A stretch of DNA of 11,774 nt from Candidatus Omnitrophota bacterium (GCA_016789035.1 JAEUSC010000193.1:1-11774); one strand, 5' to 3'; counted from the stretch's first letter, positions 1 to 6,635 are shown. The notes: a model not told the origin generated them from the letters alone. A program made the numbers and translations.

Positions 1-2
1 CT

Positions 3-533
3 CTGACACCACGAAGAATAGGTTCGCTAAGTACAAAGACAACGCATCCTCATTATATTCAAATGGTTCAGTCCTTATTCAATGACATAGAATTTAATAT
101 TAATGTAGTTAATCCATATCAATTTAGAACCAAAGGAGAGATGCTTAAGGAATGCAAAGACCAAGAGTTGCTTAAAAAAATTATTCCTGAATCAGTATCA
201 TGCAGTAACTGGAAGCGAAAAGGAAAACAATGCGGTCGTTGTATTCCTTGTTTAATCCGGCGTGCTGCTTTATCAAAAGCTGGAATACAAGAATCAAATA
301 GCTATTTGTATAATGATTTGAATGCTGTATTAAAAGACCAGAAGAATCGAGACGATCTTTTTGCCATAATAACTGCCGTATCTAAAGTAAATGATAAAAC
401 AATAACTTCTTGGCTTTTGGACAGTGGACCTCTCTCACATGATGAAAAGGCTCGGACTCAGTACAAAGAAATATTTATGAAGGGATTAAGTGAAGTTAAA
501 GACTATTTAATCAAGATAGGTGTGATTCAATGA
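3..533 (+). CDS. qatC: QatC, QueC-like protein of the Qat defence system (5' partial)
   Basis: This is the C-terminal part (176 codons visible) of a QueC-related protein. The frame is open from the window edge, so the ATG at 63 is an internal methionine, not the start. A THPH motif lies just before that methionine. A zinc-binding cluster C-x9-C-x2-C-x2-C follows, with the last cysteines in QCGRCIPC, as in 7-cyano-7-deazaguanine synthase (QueC). The N-terminal nucleotide-binding (PP-loop) half lies outside the window. QueC makes preQ0 for queuosine. In the QatABCD anti-phage system the QueC-like QatC is followed directly by TatD-like QatD, exactly as here, with an ATGA overlap at 530-533. No other queuosine genes are nearby, which favours defence over tRNA modification. 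The assignment to Qat rests on this pairing, because qatA and qatB are not visible. Confidence 0.82.
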   Translation: MTPRRIGSLSTKTTHPHYIQMVQSLFNDIEFNINVVNPYQFRTKGEMLKECKDQELLKKIIPESVSCSNWKRKGKQCGRCIPCLIRRAALSKAGIQESNSYLYNDLNAVLKDQKNRDDLFAIITAVSKVNDKTITSWLLDSGPLSHDEKARTQYKEIFMKGLSEVKDYLIKIGVIQ

Positions 534-1273
534 TCGATATGCATTGCCACCTTGATTTATTTCCTGATCCTGAGAAAGTGGCCAATGATTGTAAGGATAG
601 GAAATTGTGTATCCTTTCTGTTACCACGACTCCGAAAGCTTGGATTGGAACTAAGAATTTAGCCAAAGGAAATCAGAAAATAAAAACATCATTAGGATTT
701 CATCCCCAATTGGCACATGAAAGATGTGCTGAACTGGAAGTCTTTGATGAATTGCTTTCTAAGTCAGAATTTATAGGTGAAATTGGATTGGATGGAGGTA
801 AAAAATTTCAGTCACATAGTAAAGTTCAGAAACATATCTTTTCCCACATTTTAAGAAATGTACAAAAGGATGGTGGACGTATTATGTCAATCCATAGCCA
901 ACATGCTGCTACGGCAGTTTTGAATGAATTAAAACAATATCCAGATGCCGGTATTCCAATCTTACACTGGTTTACAGGTAGTGCTAGTGAATTAAAACAG
1001 GCGGTTTCTCAAGGTTGTTGGTTTTCAGTCGGCCCAGCGATGCTTGCTAGCCAAAAGGGACGAGAGTTATTTCTTAATATGCCGCACGACAGAATACTAA
1101 CTGAAACAGATGGTCCATTCGCAATGGTTAACAATAGGCCTTTGATGCCCTGGGATGTGGAACTAGTTTTTAGCCCCATAGCTAATTTATGGCAAATGGA
1201 CATTAATGTAGTTAAACAAAAAGTTATTAGTAATTTTCATAAGCTTTTAAAAGTTGGGAGGAAAAATGAATAA
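530..1273 (+). CDS. qatD: QatD, TatD-family metal-dependent nuclease
   Basis: This 247-aa protein has the full TatD/amidohydrolase metal set: HxH at residues 5 and 7 (DMHCH), E84 in GEIGLDG, H122 in SIHSQ, H146 in ILHWFTG and D194 in TETDGP. TatD proteins are TIM-barrel, metal-dependent DNases of about 250-265 aa, so the length is normal and the active site looks intact. The start ATG overlaps the qatC stop (ATGA), which implies translational coupling. In Qat defence systems QatD is the fourth gene and is required together with the ATPase QatA, QatB and QueC-like QatC. Its 3' end overlaps the next small gene by 8 bp. A housekeeping TatD is the alternative, but the QueC-like partner and the OLD-family gene downstream argue for defence. 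Confidence 0.85.
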   Translation: MIDMHCHLDLFPDPEKVANDCKDRKLCILSVTTTPKAWIGTKNLAKGNQKIKTSLGFHPQLAHERCAELEVFDELLSKSEFIGEIGLDGGKKFQSHSKVQKHIFSHILRNVQKDGGRIMSIHSQHAATAVLNELKQYPDAGIPILHWFTGSASELKQAVSQGCWFSVGPAMLASQKGRELFLNMPHDRILTETDGPFAMVNNRPLMPWDVELVFSPIANLWQMDINVVKQKVISNFHKLLKVGRKNE

Positions 1274-1535
1274 CGAAGAAATGATTCGAGAGATTGCTAA
1301 ATCTTCCCATGCATTCTCTGAGCCTATCGATCTAAGTGACGTGCTTGAAAAAGGTTTGTTAACTATGAAGGGACGTTCTTATTATGTCCAGAATTTAAAT
1401 TTACTGCCAGAGAAGATACGGGTACGCATAAAACAGTCTACGCCCACAAAATACGGTATTCGTGTGTCTTTTTATTTAAAAGGCTCTAAGGGTTTAAAGA
1501 AGATAGCCAATCAGCTCCGAGAATATCTTGATTAA
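1266..1535 (+). CDS. Small protein of unknown function in the Qat-OLD operon
   Basis: I do not recognise this 89-aa protein. The ATG at 1266 is chosen because a strong GGGAGG ribosome-binding site (1256-1261) sits just upstream; an in-frame TTG at 1254 lacks such a site. The protein is soluble and mildly basic. It has a helical N-terminal part (about residues 1-31), a middle segment rich in beta-type residues (about 37-71, including YYVQNLNLL and YGIRVSFYL), and a C-terminal basic helix (about 75-88). There are no cysteines, membrane segments or signal peptide. It overlaps the end of qatD by 8 bp and lies 12 bp before the OLD-family gene, so it must share their transcript. That position suggests an accessory or partner protein for one of them, possibly a nucleic-acid or protein-binding subunit, but nothing in the sequence proves a role. 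Confidence 0.8.
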   Translation: MNNEEMIREIAKSSHAFSEPIDLSDVLEKGLLTMKGRSYYVQNLNLLPEKIRVRIKQSTPTKYGIRVSFYLKGSKGLKKIANQLREYLD

Positions 1536-1550
1536 GGGAGATACTAATTG
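1534..1550 (+). promoter_or_regulatory. Ribosome-binding site that fixes the TTG start of the OLD-family gene
   Basis: AAGGGAG lies 7 nt before a TTG. No ATG or GTG near this position would give the expected family N-terminus, so the TTG is taken as the true start. The site begins at the stop codon of the preceding small gene, which fits re-initiation by ribosomes finishing that gene. Confidence 0.65.
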
Positions 1551-3146
1551 AGGATCGATAAGATTGAAATAAAGAATTTCCGTTCAATTCAACATGCGGT
1601 AATCCAGCCAGGTACGCTTTGTGCTTTAGTGGGGGAGAACAATTCGGGTAAATCTAATATTTTGCAAGCCATTGATTTGATCCTTGGTGAATCATGGCCT
1701 TCGGTAAAACAGATATCGGACGACGATATACACAATAAACAAGTGGATCAAGATATTGAAATCAAGATCTGGTTTGATTCGGGTTTTGATTTTACCGATG
1801 CCACTGGTCGTAATCATCAAATAAAGGGTTTTTTGCTTAGATATTCACATTATAAGAGAAAAACAGGGTATCACGCTAAAGGAGACCCAAAGGTTGATTT
1901 TATCTGCATAGATTTTAGTGGCGATGAGATAAAAGTTATAAAGAAGCTTCCTAAGGCAGGGAGCGGACAGAAACCATTCCCGGAATTGTTATATGTTACG
2001 TCTGAATACCGCGACGCATTCCCAGTTGTTTTCATAGGGGTAAATAGAGATTTAAAATATCATTTATCGGGGTCGCAATGGACATTGTTCGGTAAACTGC
2101 TCAAAGAAATAGAGAGGGAATTTCTCGAGGATACGGCAAGAAAAGGTTCGTACTTGCAGAAAATGGGCGAACTCGCAAGTTTATTGCGCATTCCATTATT
2201 TGAAGCTCTAGAAAAGAAGATTGAGGATAACGTTAAGAAGCAGACAGGTTTTAAACAGGCAAAATTAGCATTTAAAGAACCTCCAGTGCTTGCGCATTAC
2301 AAAAGTCTGGAATTGAATATTAAGGAATCTGATAGTTGTTCTGAGGCGCCGGCATTAGAAATGGGATCAGGCATTCAAAGTGCTGTTGTTATCGCATTAA
2401 TTCATGCTTATAGAGATTTAAGAAAGTCTGGCAGCATATTAATGATTGAAGAGCCAGAGGTATATTTGCACCCTCACACAAGGAGATTTTTTTATCAGCT
2501 TCTACGCGGTCTAACAGAGAACGGGGATCAAGTTTTTTATACGACACACTCAGTTGAATTCTTGGACCTATCTGACTATCAAACGATTTCGATTGTTCGA
2601 AAAATACCTCAACAGGGCACAAAAGTTTTTCAACCCACAGGACTTCAAATTCAACCCGGTACAAAGAAAGAATTAAAACTATTAACTGAGTTTGATGCTA
2701 GAAGAAACGAGCTGTTCTTTGCAAAAAAGGTCTTAATTGTGGAAGGTCCAACAGAAAGACACTCGTTGCCATTAGCCTTCAAGCTTCTGGGAGCAGATAT
2801 TAATGAATATGGAATTTCAATAGTGGATGTAGGAGGAAAAGAGAATATTCCATTCTTTATGGAAATATTGAAAGCGTTTCAGATTCCCTTCTTCGTGTTA
2901 CACGATGAAGATCGAAATGCAAACAATTATTCAAGTTATCATGATGGAAGTGCGGGTCTAAACAAGAAGATTGAAAACCTAGCGGCTGGACAGGGGATAG
3001 TTTTTAGGCTAGATCCAGATTTTGAGGGTGTTTTAGGTTTATCTGGTGCAGACAAGATTAGAAATGGTAGGGAGAAAATTATGTCTATTACCGATGTTAA
3101 TCAATTGCCTCAGACTATTCGTACTTGTTTACAAAAGTTAATTTGA
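1548..3146 (+). CDS. OLD-family ATP-dependent endonuclease (AAA ATPase + TOPRIM)
   Basis: This 532-aa protein has an N-terminal SMC/ABC-like ATPase and a C-terminal TOPRIM nuclease domain. The Walker A motif GENNSGKS is at residues 29-36, a signature-like GSGIQSA at 273-279, Walker B ILMIEEPE at 297-304 and an H-loop TTHS around 332-335. The TOPRIM part begins with VLIVEGPTER (E399) and has the acidic pair D453/D455 in HDEDRN. This matches OLD (overcoming lysogenization defect) nucleases, and the length is about that of single-gene class 1 OLD proteins. The start is a TTG at 1548 with an AAGGGAG site at 1534-1540; the second codon opens the typical RIDKIEIKNFRSI start of this family. OLD nucleases occur in phage defence, for example GajA of Gabija, but no UvrD-like GajB partner is seen here. 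The 12-bp gap to the small gene upstream places it in the Qat operon. Confidence 0.88.
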   Translation: MRIDKIEIKNFRSIQHAVIQPGTLCALVGENNSGKSNILQAIDLILGESWPSVKQISDDDIHNKQVDQDIEIKIWFDSGFDFTDATGRNHQIKGFLLRYSHYKRKTGYHAKGDPKVDFICIDFSGDEIKVIKKLPKAGSGQKPFPELLYVTSEYRDAFPVVFIGVNRDLKYHLSGSQWTLFGKLLKEIEREFLEDTARKGSYLQKMGELASLLRIPLFEALEKKIEDNVKKQTGFKQAKLAFKEPPVLAHYKSLELNIKESDSCSEAPALEMGSGIQSAVVIALIHAYRDLRKSGSILMIEEPEVYLHPHTRRFFYQLLRGLTENGDQVFYTTHSVEFLDLSDYQTISIVRKIPQQGTKVFQPTGLQIQPGTKKELKLLTEFDARRNELFFAKKVLIVEGPTERHSLPLAFKLLGADINEYGISIVDVGGKENIPFFMEILKAFQIPFFVLHDEDRNANNYSSYHDGSAGLNKKIENLAAGQGIVFRLDPDFEGVLGLSGADKIRNGREKIMSITDVNQLPQTIRTCLQKLI

Positions 3147-3156
3147 AGTGCATTAA

Positions 3157-3348
3157 TTATTTATCCAGTAACTTACTAACTTTAATACCGAGAGCTTCGG
3201 CTATTATTTGCAAGTTCTGCACTCCAATATTTTTTTCTCCACGTTCAATCTGACCAATATAAGCGCGATGCAAATTGGCTTCATGAGCGAGTTGCTCTTG
3301 GCTCAACCCCTTCTTAATTCTAAGCTGGCGGATTTGTAATGCCACCAC
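3157..3348 (-). CDS. Xre-family HTH regulator, 5' end replaced by IS
   Basis: This encodes a 63-aa helix-turn-helix protein of the Xre/Cro type. The whole five-helix domain is present: IRQLRIKKGLSQEQLA, then YIGQIERGE and a final LQIIAEALGIKVSKLL. Such proteins bind operator DNA as dimers and often control restriction-modification or defence genes. The open frame starts at a GTG-GTG pair (3348-3343) that lies in the left end of the IS, directly after an in-frame TAA, with no ribosome-binding site. The codons up to about 3340 are therefore IS DNA, and the native start was probably lost when the IS inserted. Removing the IS and joining the flanks gives a frame with no start codon before an upstream TGA, so the original 5' end cannot be rebuilt with confidence. 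It converges on the OLD-family gene with a 10-bp gap. It may be a silent remnant or may be transcribed from within the IS. Confidence 0.7.
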   Translation of the reverse strand: MVALQIRQLRIKKGLSQEQLAHEANLHRAYIGQIERGEKNIGVQNLQIIAEALGIKVSKLLDK

Positions 3349-3381
3349 TTAAGCAAGCGATTTTTAAGTTAGAACCGGCTC
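3340..3381 (+). repeat. Left terminal inverted repeat of the IS
   Basis: This imperfect repeat pairs with 4435-4487. Matching blocks are T-R-CCACC, TTAAGC, AG-x-G, and then TTAAGTTAGAA followed by GGCTC. The orfB stop codon lies inside it (3364-3366). It also supplies the GTG codons at which the Xre frame begins. Confidence 0.7.
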
Positions 3382-4140
3382 TTTGTTAAACGACTCAAGA
3401 TACTGCTTTGGCGTCATGTTGTTTAAGCTTTGATGCGGATAATCGGTGTTGTAATCGATGATCCAGTTGTTTAAAGCTTCGCTGAAGGCGAAGGGGTTGT
3501 CCCAATCGTAAGTCCAAACCAGATCTTCTTTGAGTGTGCGCATGACGCGTTCGGTGTCCGAATTGCCTTTAGGGTTCGACCAGGTGGTAAAGATCTGTTT
3601 GATGCCCAAGAGCGAGCAATTCATCATGAACCGTTGGCTTGTCGGCTGACAGCCGTTGTCGGAGATCAAGAATAATTCGTGCTCTTTGAGATGTTCCCGG
3701 ATGCCGTTGGGGAAGCGGCCGTTGACAGCCATTTCAACGGCAGATAGCCAGTCATCGGTTTTGGACTGGATACTTAATGAGTATCCGATGATCTCTTTGG
3801 TGCACCAGTCAAGGACAACGCACAAGTAGAGCCAACCCCAAGGGGTGATCTTGATTTTGGTCATGTCGATGCCCCAGAAGTGATTTGGTCTGTGGGATCT
3901 GGGTTTAGAGCGCAATGGACCCCGACGGGCGCGCAGGCGTTGAAGTTTGGTGACGATGAGTTGATGCTCTTTCATAACGCGATAGACACGATTGATGCCG
4001 AAGGTGAGACCCTGACGGTATTTCAAGTAAGCCCAGATGCGCCGGTAACCCCAGAGAGGGTGGTCGGTCTTGATGGGCATGAGGATCGCCAGCAAATCTT
4101 GATCGCGTTGTTGGGTTGATTGGGAACGTTGGCGTTTCAT
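3364..4140 (-). CDS. IS3-family OrfB transposase (DDE integrase core)
   Basis: This 258-aa protein carries the retroviral-integrase-like rve core. The catalytic residues are D92 (WGIDMTKI), D161 (LISDNG) and E197 (NSDTERV); 35 residues separate the last two, the typical DD(35)E of IS3. The upstream HPLWGYRRI segment is the usual HTH_21-like region, and the tail YPHQSLNNMTPKQYLES is the common C-terminal motif. It starts at an ATG overlapping the orfA stop. That ATG lies in the -1 frame relative to orfA, so the same protein sequence is also made as the second half of an OrfAB frameshift fusion. No internal stop or deletion is seen, so the transposase is probably functional. Confidence 0.93.
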   Translation of the reverse strand: MKRQRSQSTQQRDQDLLAILMPIKTDHPLWGYRRIWAYLKYRQGLTFGINRVYRVMKEHQLIVTKLQRLRARRGPLRSKPRSHRPNHFWGIDMTKIKITPWGWLYLCVVLDWCTKEIIGYSLSIQSKTDDWLSAVEMAVNGRFPNGIREHLKEHELFLISDNGCQPTSQRFMMNCSLLGIKQIFTTWSNPKGNSDTERVMRTLKEDLVWTYDWDNPFAFSEALNNWIIDYNTDYPHQSLNNMTPKQYLESFNKEPVLT

Positions 4141-4412
4141 AGTTCGTATTCGCTTTTTTTTAACTCAATGGTCAAGTCGCCGATGATGGTTCGCATTTTG
4201 GAGATTTCGGCTTCAAGGCGTTGTTCTTTATCGGTCTTTTTCTTGATCTCGAAGGATTCATGGCAGTTGGCCAGGAATTGGTCGCGCCATTTGTAATACT
4301 GGGTCTGGGCGATCTGATATTTCTGGCAAAGTTTGCTGATCTCGATCTGGCCGGATAAACCTTCGAGAACGATCTGTGATTTTTGTTTGCTACTCCATTG
4401 TCTGTTTTTCAT
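4137..4412 (-). CDS. IS3-family OrfA (HTH protein)
   Basis: This 91-aa protein has an N-terminal helix-turn-helix (about residues 8-45, including the WSSKQKSQIVLEGLSG and YQIAQTQYYKWRDQFL segments). A charged C-terminal leucine-zipper-like helix follows (about 58-90), as in OrfA proteins that bind the IS ends and multimerise. The ATG at 4412 is preceded by AAAGGAG. The end of the gene contains an A8-G run (4154-4161 on the complementary strand) in the codons for LKKS, a classic -1 frameshift site. Slippage there joins the OrfA N-terminus to OrfB to give the OrfAB transposase. It overlaps orfB by 4 bp (ATGA). Confidence 0.9.
   Translation of the reverse strand: MKNRQWSSKQKSQIVLEGLSGQIEISKLCQKYQIAQTQYYKWRDQFLANCHESFEIKKKTDKEQRLEAEISKMRTIIGDLTIELKKSEYEL
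4154..4161 (-). promoter_or_regulatory. Programmed -1 frameshift slippery run (A8-G)
   Basis: On the coding strand the orfA frame reads TTA AAA AAA AGC. Slipping back one base gives AAA AAG CGA ATA CGA ACT ATG, which runs straight into the orfB frame. IS3-family elements commonly use A-rich runs of this type to make OrfAB. Confidence 0.7.
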
Positions 4413-4434
4413 CGAATCGGCTCCTTTTTCGTAT

Positions 4435-4487
4435 GAGCCAATTCTAACTTAACTATCTCTGGAGTGCCACTGGCTTAACCGGTGGTA
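4435..4487 (-). repeat. Right terminal inverted repeat of the IS
   Basis: Read inward on the - strand, it starts TACCACC and ends in TTAAGTTAGAATTGGCTC. Compared with the left end it has about 11 extra nucleotides between the TTAAGC and TTAAGTTAGAA blocks. It lies upstream of orfA, where IS3 elements carry their promoter. Confidence 0.7.
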
Positions 4488-4546
4488 GTATAAAACTCGC
4501 GGCAGCGTCAACTGTTGGGAAAAGTCAGTAGGCAGGGATTTTCTTC

Positions 4547-4576
4547 TTGAAATCTATAAAGAAATTCCAAAATAAT
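4547..4576 (+). promoter_or_regulatory. Possible sigma-70-type promoter for the glycosyltransferase gene
   Basis: TTGAAA (4547-4552) and AATAAT (4571-4576) are separated by 18 nt; each matches the consensus at five of six positions. The pair lies about 55 nt before the start of the glycosyltransferase gene, between it and the IS. The surrounding 4488-4631 stretch shows no credible gene. The region is AT-rich, so a chance match is possible. Confidence 0.33.
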
Positions 4577-4631
4577 GAGGCGTCACTTTAAGGACACCGT
4601 TAGAATGAAGAATATTAACTAGAAAGGGATT

Positions 4632-5849
4632 ATGTCGGATTCGTATCATCGGTTACTCTTATTTTCCATTGCCGCTATTCTCATTTCCTTGATCGGGATG
4701 CTGCCCCCCGAACGCTCTCATCAAAATAACACCGATGAGTTTTATTATCTTCAATATGCCCACCATGTGGCTGCTCACGGAACGCAGGGTGTTCGGAATT
4801 TATTGCATTGGTACGCGCAGAGTGAGGAACACCGCTATCATCCAGCGCCTATCCGGATGGGTTATCTTTTTTTGGCTTCAACGGCAGTTAAGTGGCTGGG
4901 CGTGTCTTTCTCAACGCTTACGTGCATTTCTTATTGCGCTTTTGTACTTTTTTGCATCGCCTGTTATTACTATTCAAAGAAAATATTTTCGCGCGATGTT
5001 GCTCTATGTTTGACATTTTTATTATGTGCTTCGCCTCTGATTTCAGGAATGAGCCGGCTCGTCCTCACTGAGAGTGTGTTAAATCTTTTCTGGGGGCTGA
5101 CCGTGTGGGCTTTTCTTGATTATTTGAATCAAAGAAGTCTGGGGAAGATTGTTTGTCTTGTCTTGTTTAGGACATTGAGTTTGTTGGTTAAAGAATCGTC
5201 GGTATTGCTGCTTTTTTTTATCGTGATTGTGATGTTGGTTTTTGCCCGGTATTTTAAACTGGTCGTTCCTATCAAAGATTTAGCGATTATTTTCTTAATG
5301 CCGGCGATCCTGGCGTTTATGGTCTACTGGGCGGTTTTAGGAGGCTGGCAGAATATTCTTTTAATGCTTCACACGATGTATTTGACCCATTTTGTTGATC
5401 AAGGAAATCTTTATGCTACCATGCTGTCCTCCGGGCCGTGGTTTCGGTATTTTGTTGATTTTATTCTGCTTTCTCCGGTTATTTCTTTGATTGGTATCGG
5501 GTATGCGGGATTCTTAATTTGCGACAGCCAACGGGATTGGAAACAAAGATATTTTTTGGTCTATTTTATAACAATCATGGCGCCGTTAAGCCTGTTATCC
5601 CATACGAAAGTTGTACGTTTTGTGATCAATCTGGAAATGGTGTTGGTTCTTTTTAGCGTTTTTGCGCTGGTGAGATTTTTTAGGGGAGACATTAGGCAAG
5701 GATTGTGGATGAGGGCTTTATTGTGTTTGCTTTTTCTTTTTACAGTTTCATTTCAATCATTTTATAAAATGTTCGTTCTTAATAATATGCTGGATCCCAT
5801 CACATATCATATGATGGTTATTCACGGGTTTATTCCGCCGCTGTTCTAG
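4632..5849 (+). CDS. Multi-pass membrane glycosyltransferase, GT-C/PMT-like
   Basis: This 405-aa integral membrane protein has about nine to eleven hydrophobic segments, at roughly residues 8-24, 76-92, 95-113, 122-138, 145-163, 173-204, 213-235, 276-296, 306-323, 332-350 and 360-378. An acidic pair D35-E36 (NTDEFYYL) follows the first membrane helix, in the first periplasmic loop, where GT-C enzymes of the GT39/ArnT-like group keep their catalytic acid. A conserved-looking LLVKESS (K187, E188) lies at the fifth to sixth helix, as in that group. Such enzymes transfer sugars from polyprenyl-phosphate donors to lipids, proteins or glycans on the outer face of the inner membrane. The acceptor cannot be told. 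An AGAAAGGG site precedes the ATG. The gene stands alone: the IS is upstream, and the next gene starts 28 bp downstream. It is more AT-rich than the genes to its right. Confidence 0.72.
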   Translation: MSDSYHRLLLFSIAAILISLIGMLPPERSHQNNTDEFYYLQYAHHVAAHGTQGVRNLLHWYAQSEEHRYHPAPIRMGYLFLASTAVKWLGVSFSTLTCISYCAFVLFCIACYYYSKKIFSRDVALCLTFLLCASPLISGMSRLVLTESVLNLFWGLTVWAFLDYLNQRSLGKIVCLVLFRTLSLLVKESSVLLLFFIVIVMLVFARYFKLVVPIKDLAIIFLMPAILAFMVYWAVLGGWQNILLMLHTMYLTHFVDQGNLYATMLSSGPWFRYFVDFILLSPVISLIGIGYAGFLICDSQRDWKQRYFLVYFITIMAPLSLLSHTKVVRFVINLEMVLVLFSVFALVRFFRGDIRQGLWMRALLCLLFLFTVSFQSFYKMFVLNNMLDPITYHMMVIHGFIPPLF

Positions 5850-5877
5850 TGGCATTAAACAAGAGAAAGGCAAATGC

Positions 5878-6618
5878 ATGATTAAGAAGTTAATGTTGAT
5901 TATTGTTGGAAACGTGTTGTGTTTTAATGCAGCATTTGCGGAAGAGACGGTTTCGGATTCAACGTTACCCAAGGCGCCGTATGTGTCGATTCAGACCGTC
6001 AAACAATGGCAGTCTGCGGGCCGAGAGTTTTTATTTGTGGATGTGCGGCGGCCGGACGAATACAAGGCCGGGCATTTGCCCAAGGCGGTTAACATTCCTT
6101 ATGATCAGGTGGAAAACCGCAAGAAGGAAATTCCTCTGGACCGGCCGGTTGTTTTTTATTGCACGCAGTCGACCTGGCGCGCGCCGTATGCGGCCAACGT
6201 CATGGCAGACGCCGGGCTTAACAATGTGTATGTGCTGGAAGGCGGCGCATCCGCATGGAATGCCGGCGGTCAGGAAATCCAGGGGGATGATCCCGCGCAA
6301 AAAGCCGCGATTGTTCCCAAGCCCAAAGACCTCACGCCCAATTTTAAGCATCCGCCGATCCGGGAATACAAAATCAAGATGTCTCTGACCCGCGCTCAGC
6401 TCAAGGAGTTCGACGGAAAAAACGGCCGTCCCGCTTATATTGCGGTCAATGGTCAAATTTATGATGTCACCGTCAGCCGGCTTTGGCGCGCGGGAGAACA
6501 TGATCCCAGTCATGGCGAAGTGTATGCCGGAAAAGATTTGACCGTGGAGCTGGAGAAATCTCCGCACGGTGATAAACATCTGAAGGACTTTCCTGTGGTC
6601 GGTTCCCTGATCGACTAA
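5878..6618 (+). CDS. Exported rhodanese fused to a cytochrome-b5-like domain
   Basis: This 246-aa protein begins with a signal peptide (residues 1-21, probable cleavage after AFA). Residues about 36-135 form a rhodanese domain: FVDVRRPDEYKAGHLPKAVNIP is the CH2A-like start, and C95 in FYCTQSTWRA is the predicted persulfide-carrying cysteine. Residues about 163-245 form a compact cytochrome-b5-like heme/steroid-binding domain of the kind found as small stand-alone proteins. Its marks are FDGKNGRPAYIAVNGQIYDV, GEHDPSHGEVYAGKDLT and the terminal FPVVGSLID. H208, H212 and H230 are candidate heme ligands or ligand-pocket residues. The protein should act in the periplasm, perhaps in sulfur transfer coupled to redox, but that is inference. 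GAGAAAGG lies before the ATG at 5878. It follows the glycosyltransferase by 28 bp and could share its transcript. The base composition is markedly more GC-rich than the preceding gene. Confidence 0.8.
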   Translation: MIKKLMLIIVGNVLCFNAAFAEETVSDSTLPKAPYVSIQTVKQWQSAGREFLFVDVRRPDEYKAGHLPKAVNIPYDQVENRKKEIPLDRPVVFYCTQSTWRAPYAANVMADAGLNNVYVLEGGASAWNAGGQEIQGDDPAQKAAIVPKPKDLTPNFKHPPIREYKIKMSLTRAQLKEFDGKNGRPAYIAVNGQIYDVTVSRLWRAGEHDPSHGEVYAGKDLTVELEKSPHGDKHLKDFPVVGSLID

Positions 6619-6635
6619 CAACGCCTCCTGTCTTT

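Larger units (their letters stand above)
3340..4487 (-). mobile_element. IS3-family insertion sequence, apparently complete
   Basis: The element holds an orfA/orfB pair read on the - strand. Its ends are imperfect inverted repeats. The left end begins TGCCACC-ACTTAAGC and the right end, read inward, begins TACCACC-GGTTAAGC. A second shared block, TTAAGTTAGAA plus a near-identical GGCTC tail, occurs at 3364-3381 on the left and, inverted, at 4435-4452 on the right. An insertion of about 11 nt in the right arm separates the two shared blocks. A GTA trinucleotide flanks both sides (3336-3338 and 4488-4490) and could be a 3-bp target duplication, although this leaves a one-base uncertainty at the left border. 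The size (about 1.15 kb) and gene layout are usual for the family. Both ORFs are intact, so the copy may still be active. Confidence 0.85.

Noticed and set aside
63..65. ATG at 63 as the start of the QueC-like gene
   Set aside because: The reading frame stays open to the window edge and the upstream residues include a THPH motif expected within QatC, so the gene is 5'-truncated by the window.
1254..1265. TTG at 1254 as the start of the 89-aa gene
   Set aside because: The GGGAGG ribosome-binding site overlaps this codon and correctly spaces the ATG at 1266.
1548..3146. Gabija system
   Set aside because: The OLD-type nuclease resembles GajA in domain order, but no UvrD-like helicase (GajB) lies next to it; the IS and unrelated genes follow.
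5903..6621. Long overlapping open frames in and against the rhodanese gene
   Set aside because: They arise from GC-rich codons of the real gene, have no recognisable domain, and the sense frame has a signal peptide and two clear domains.
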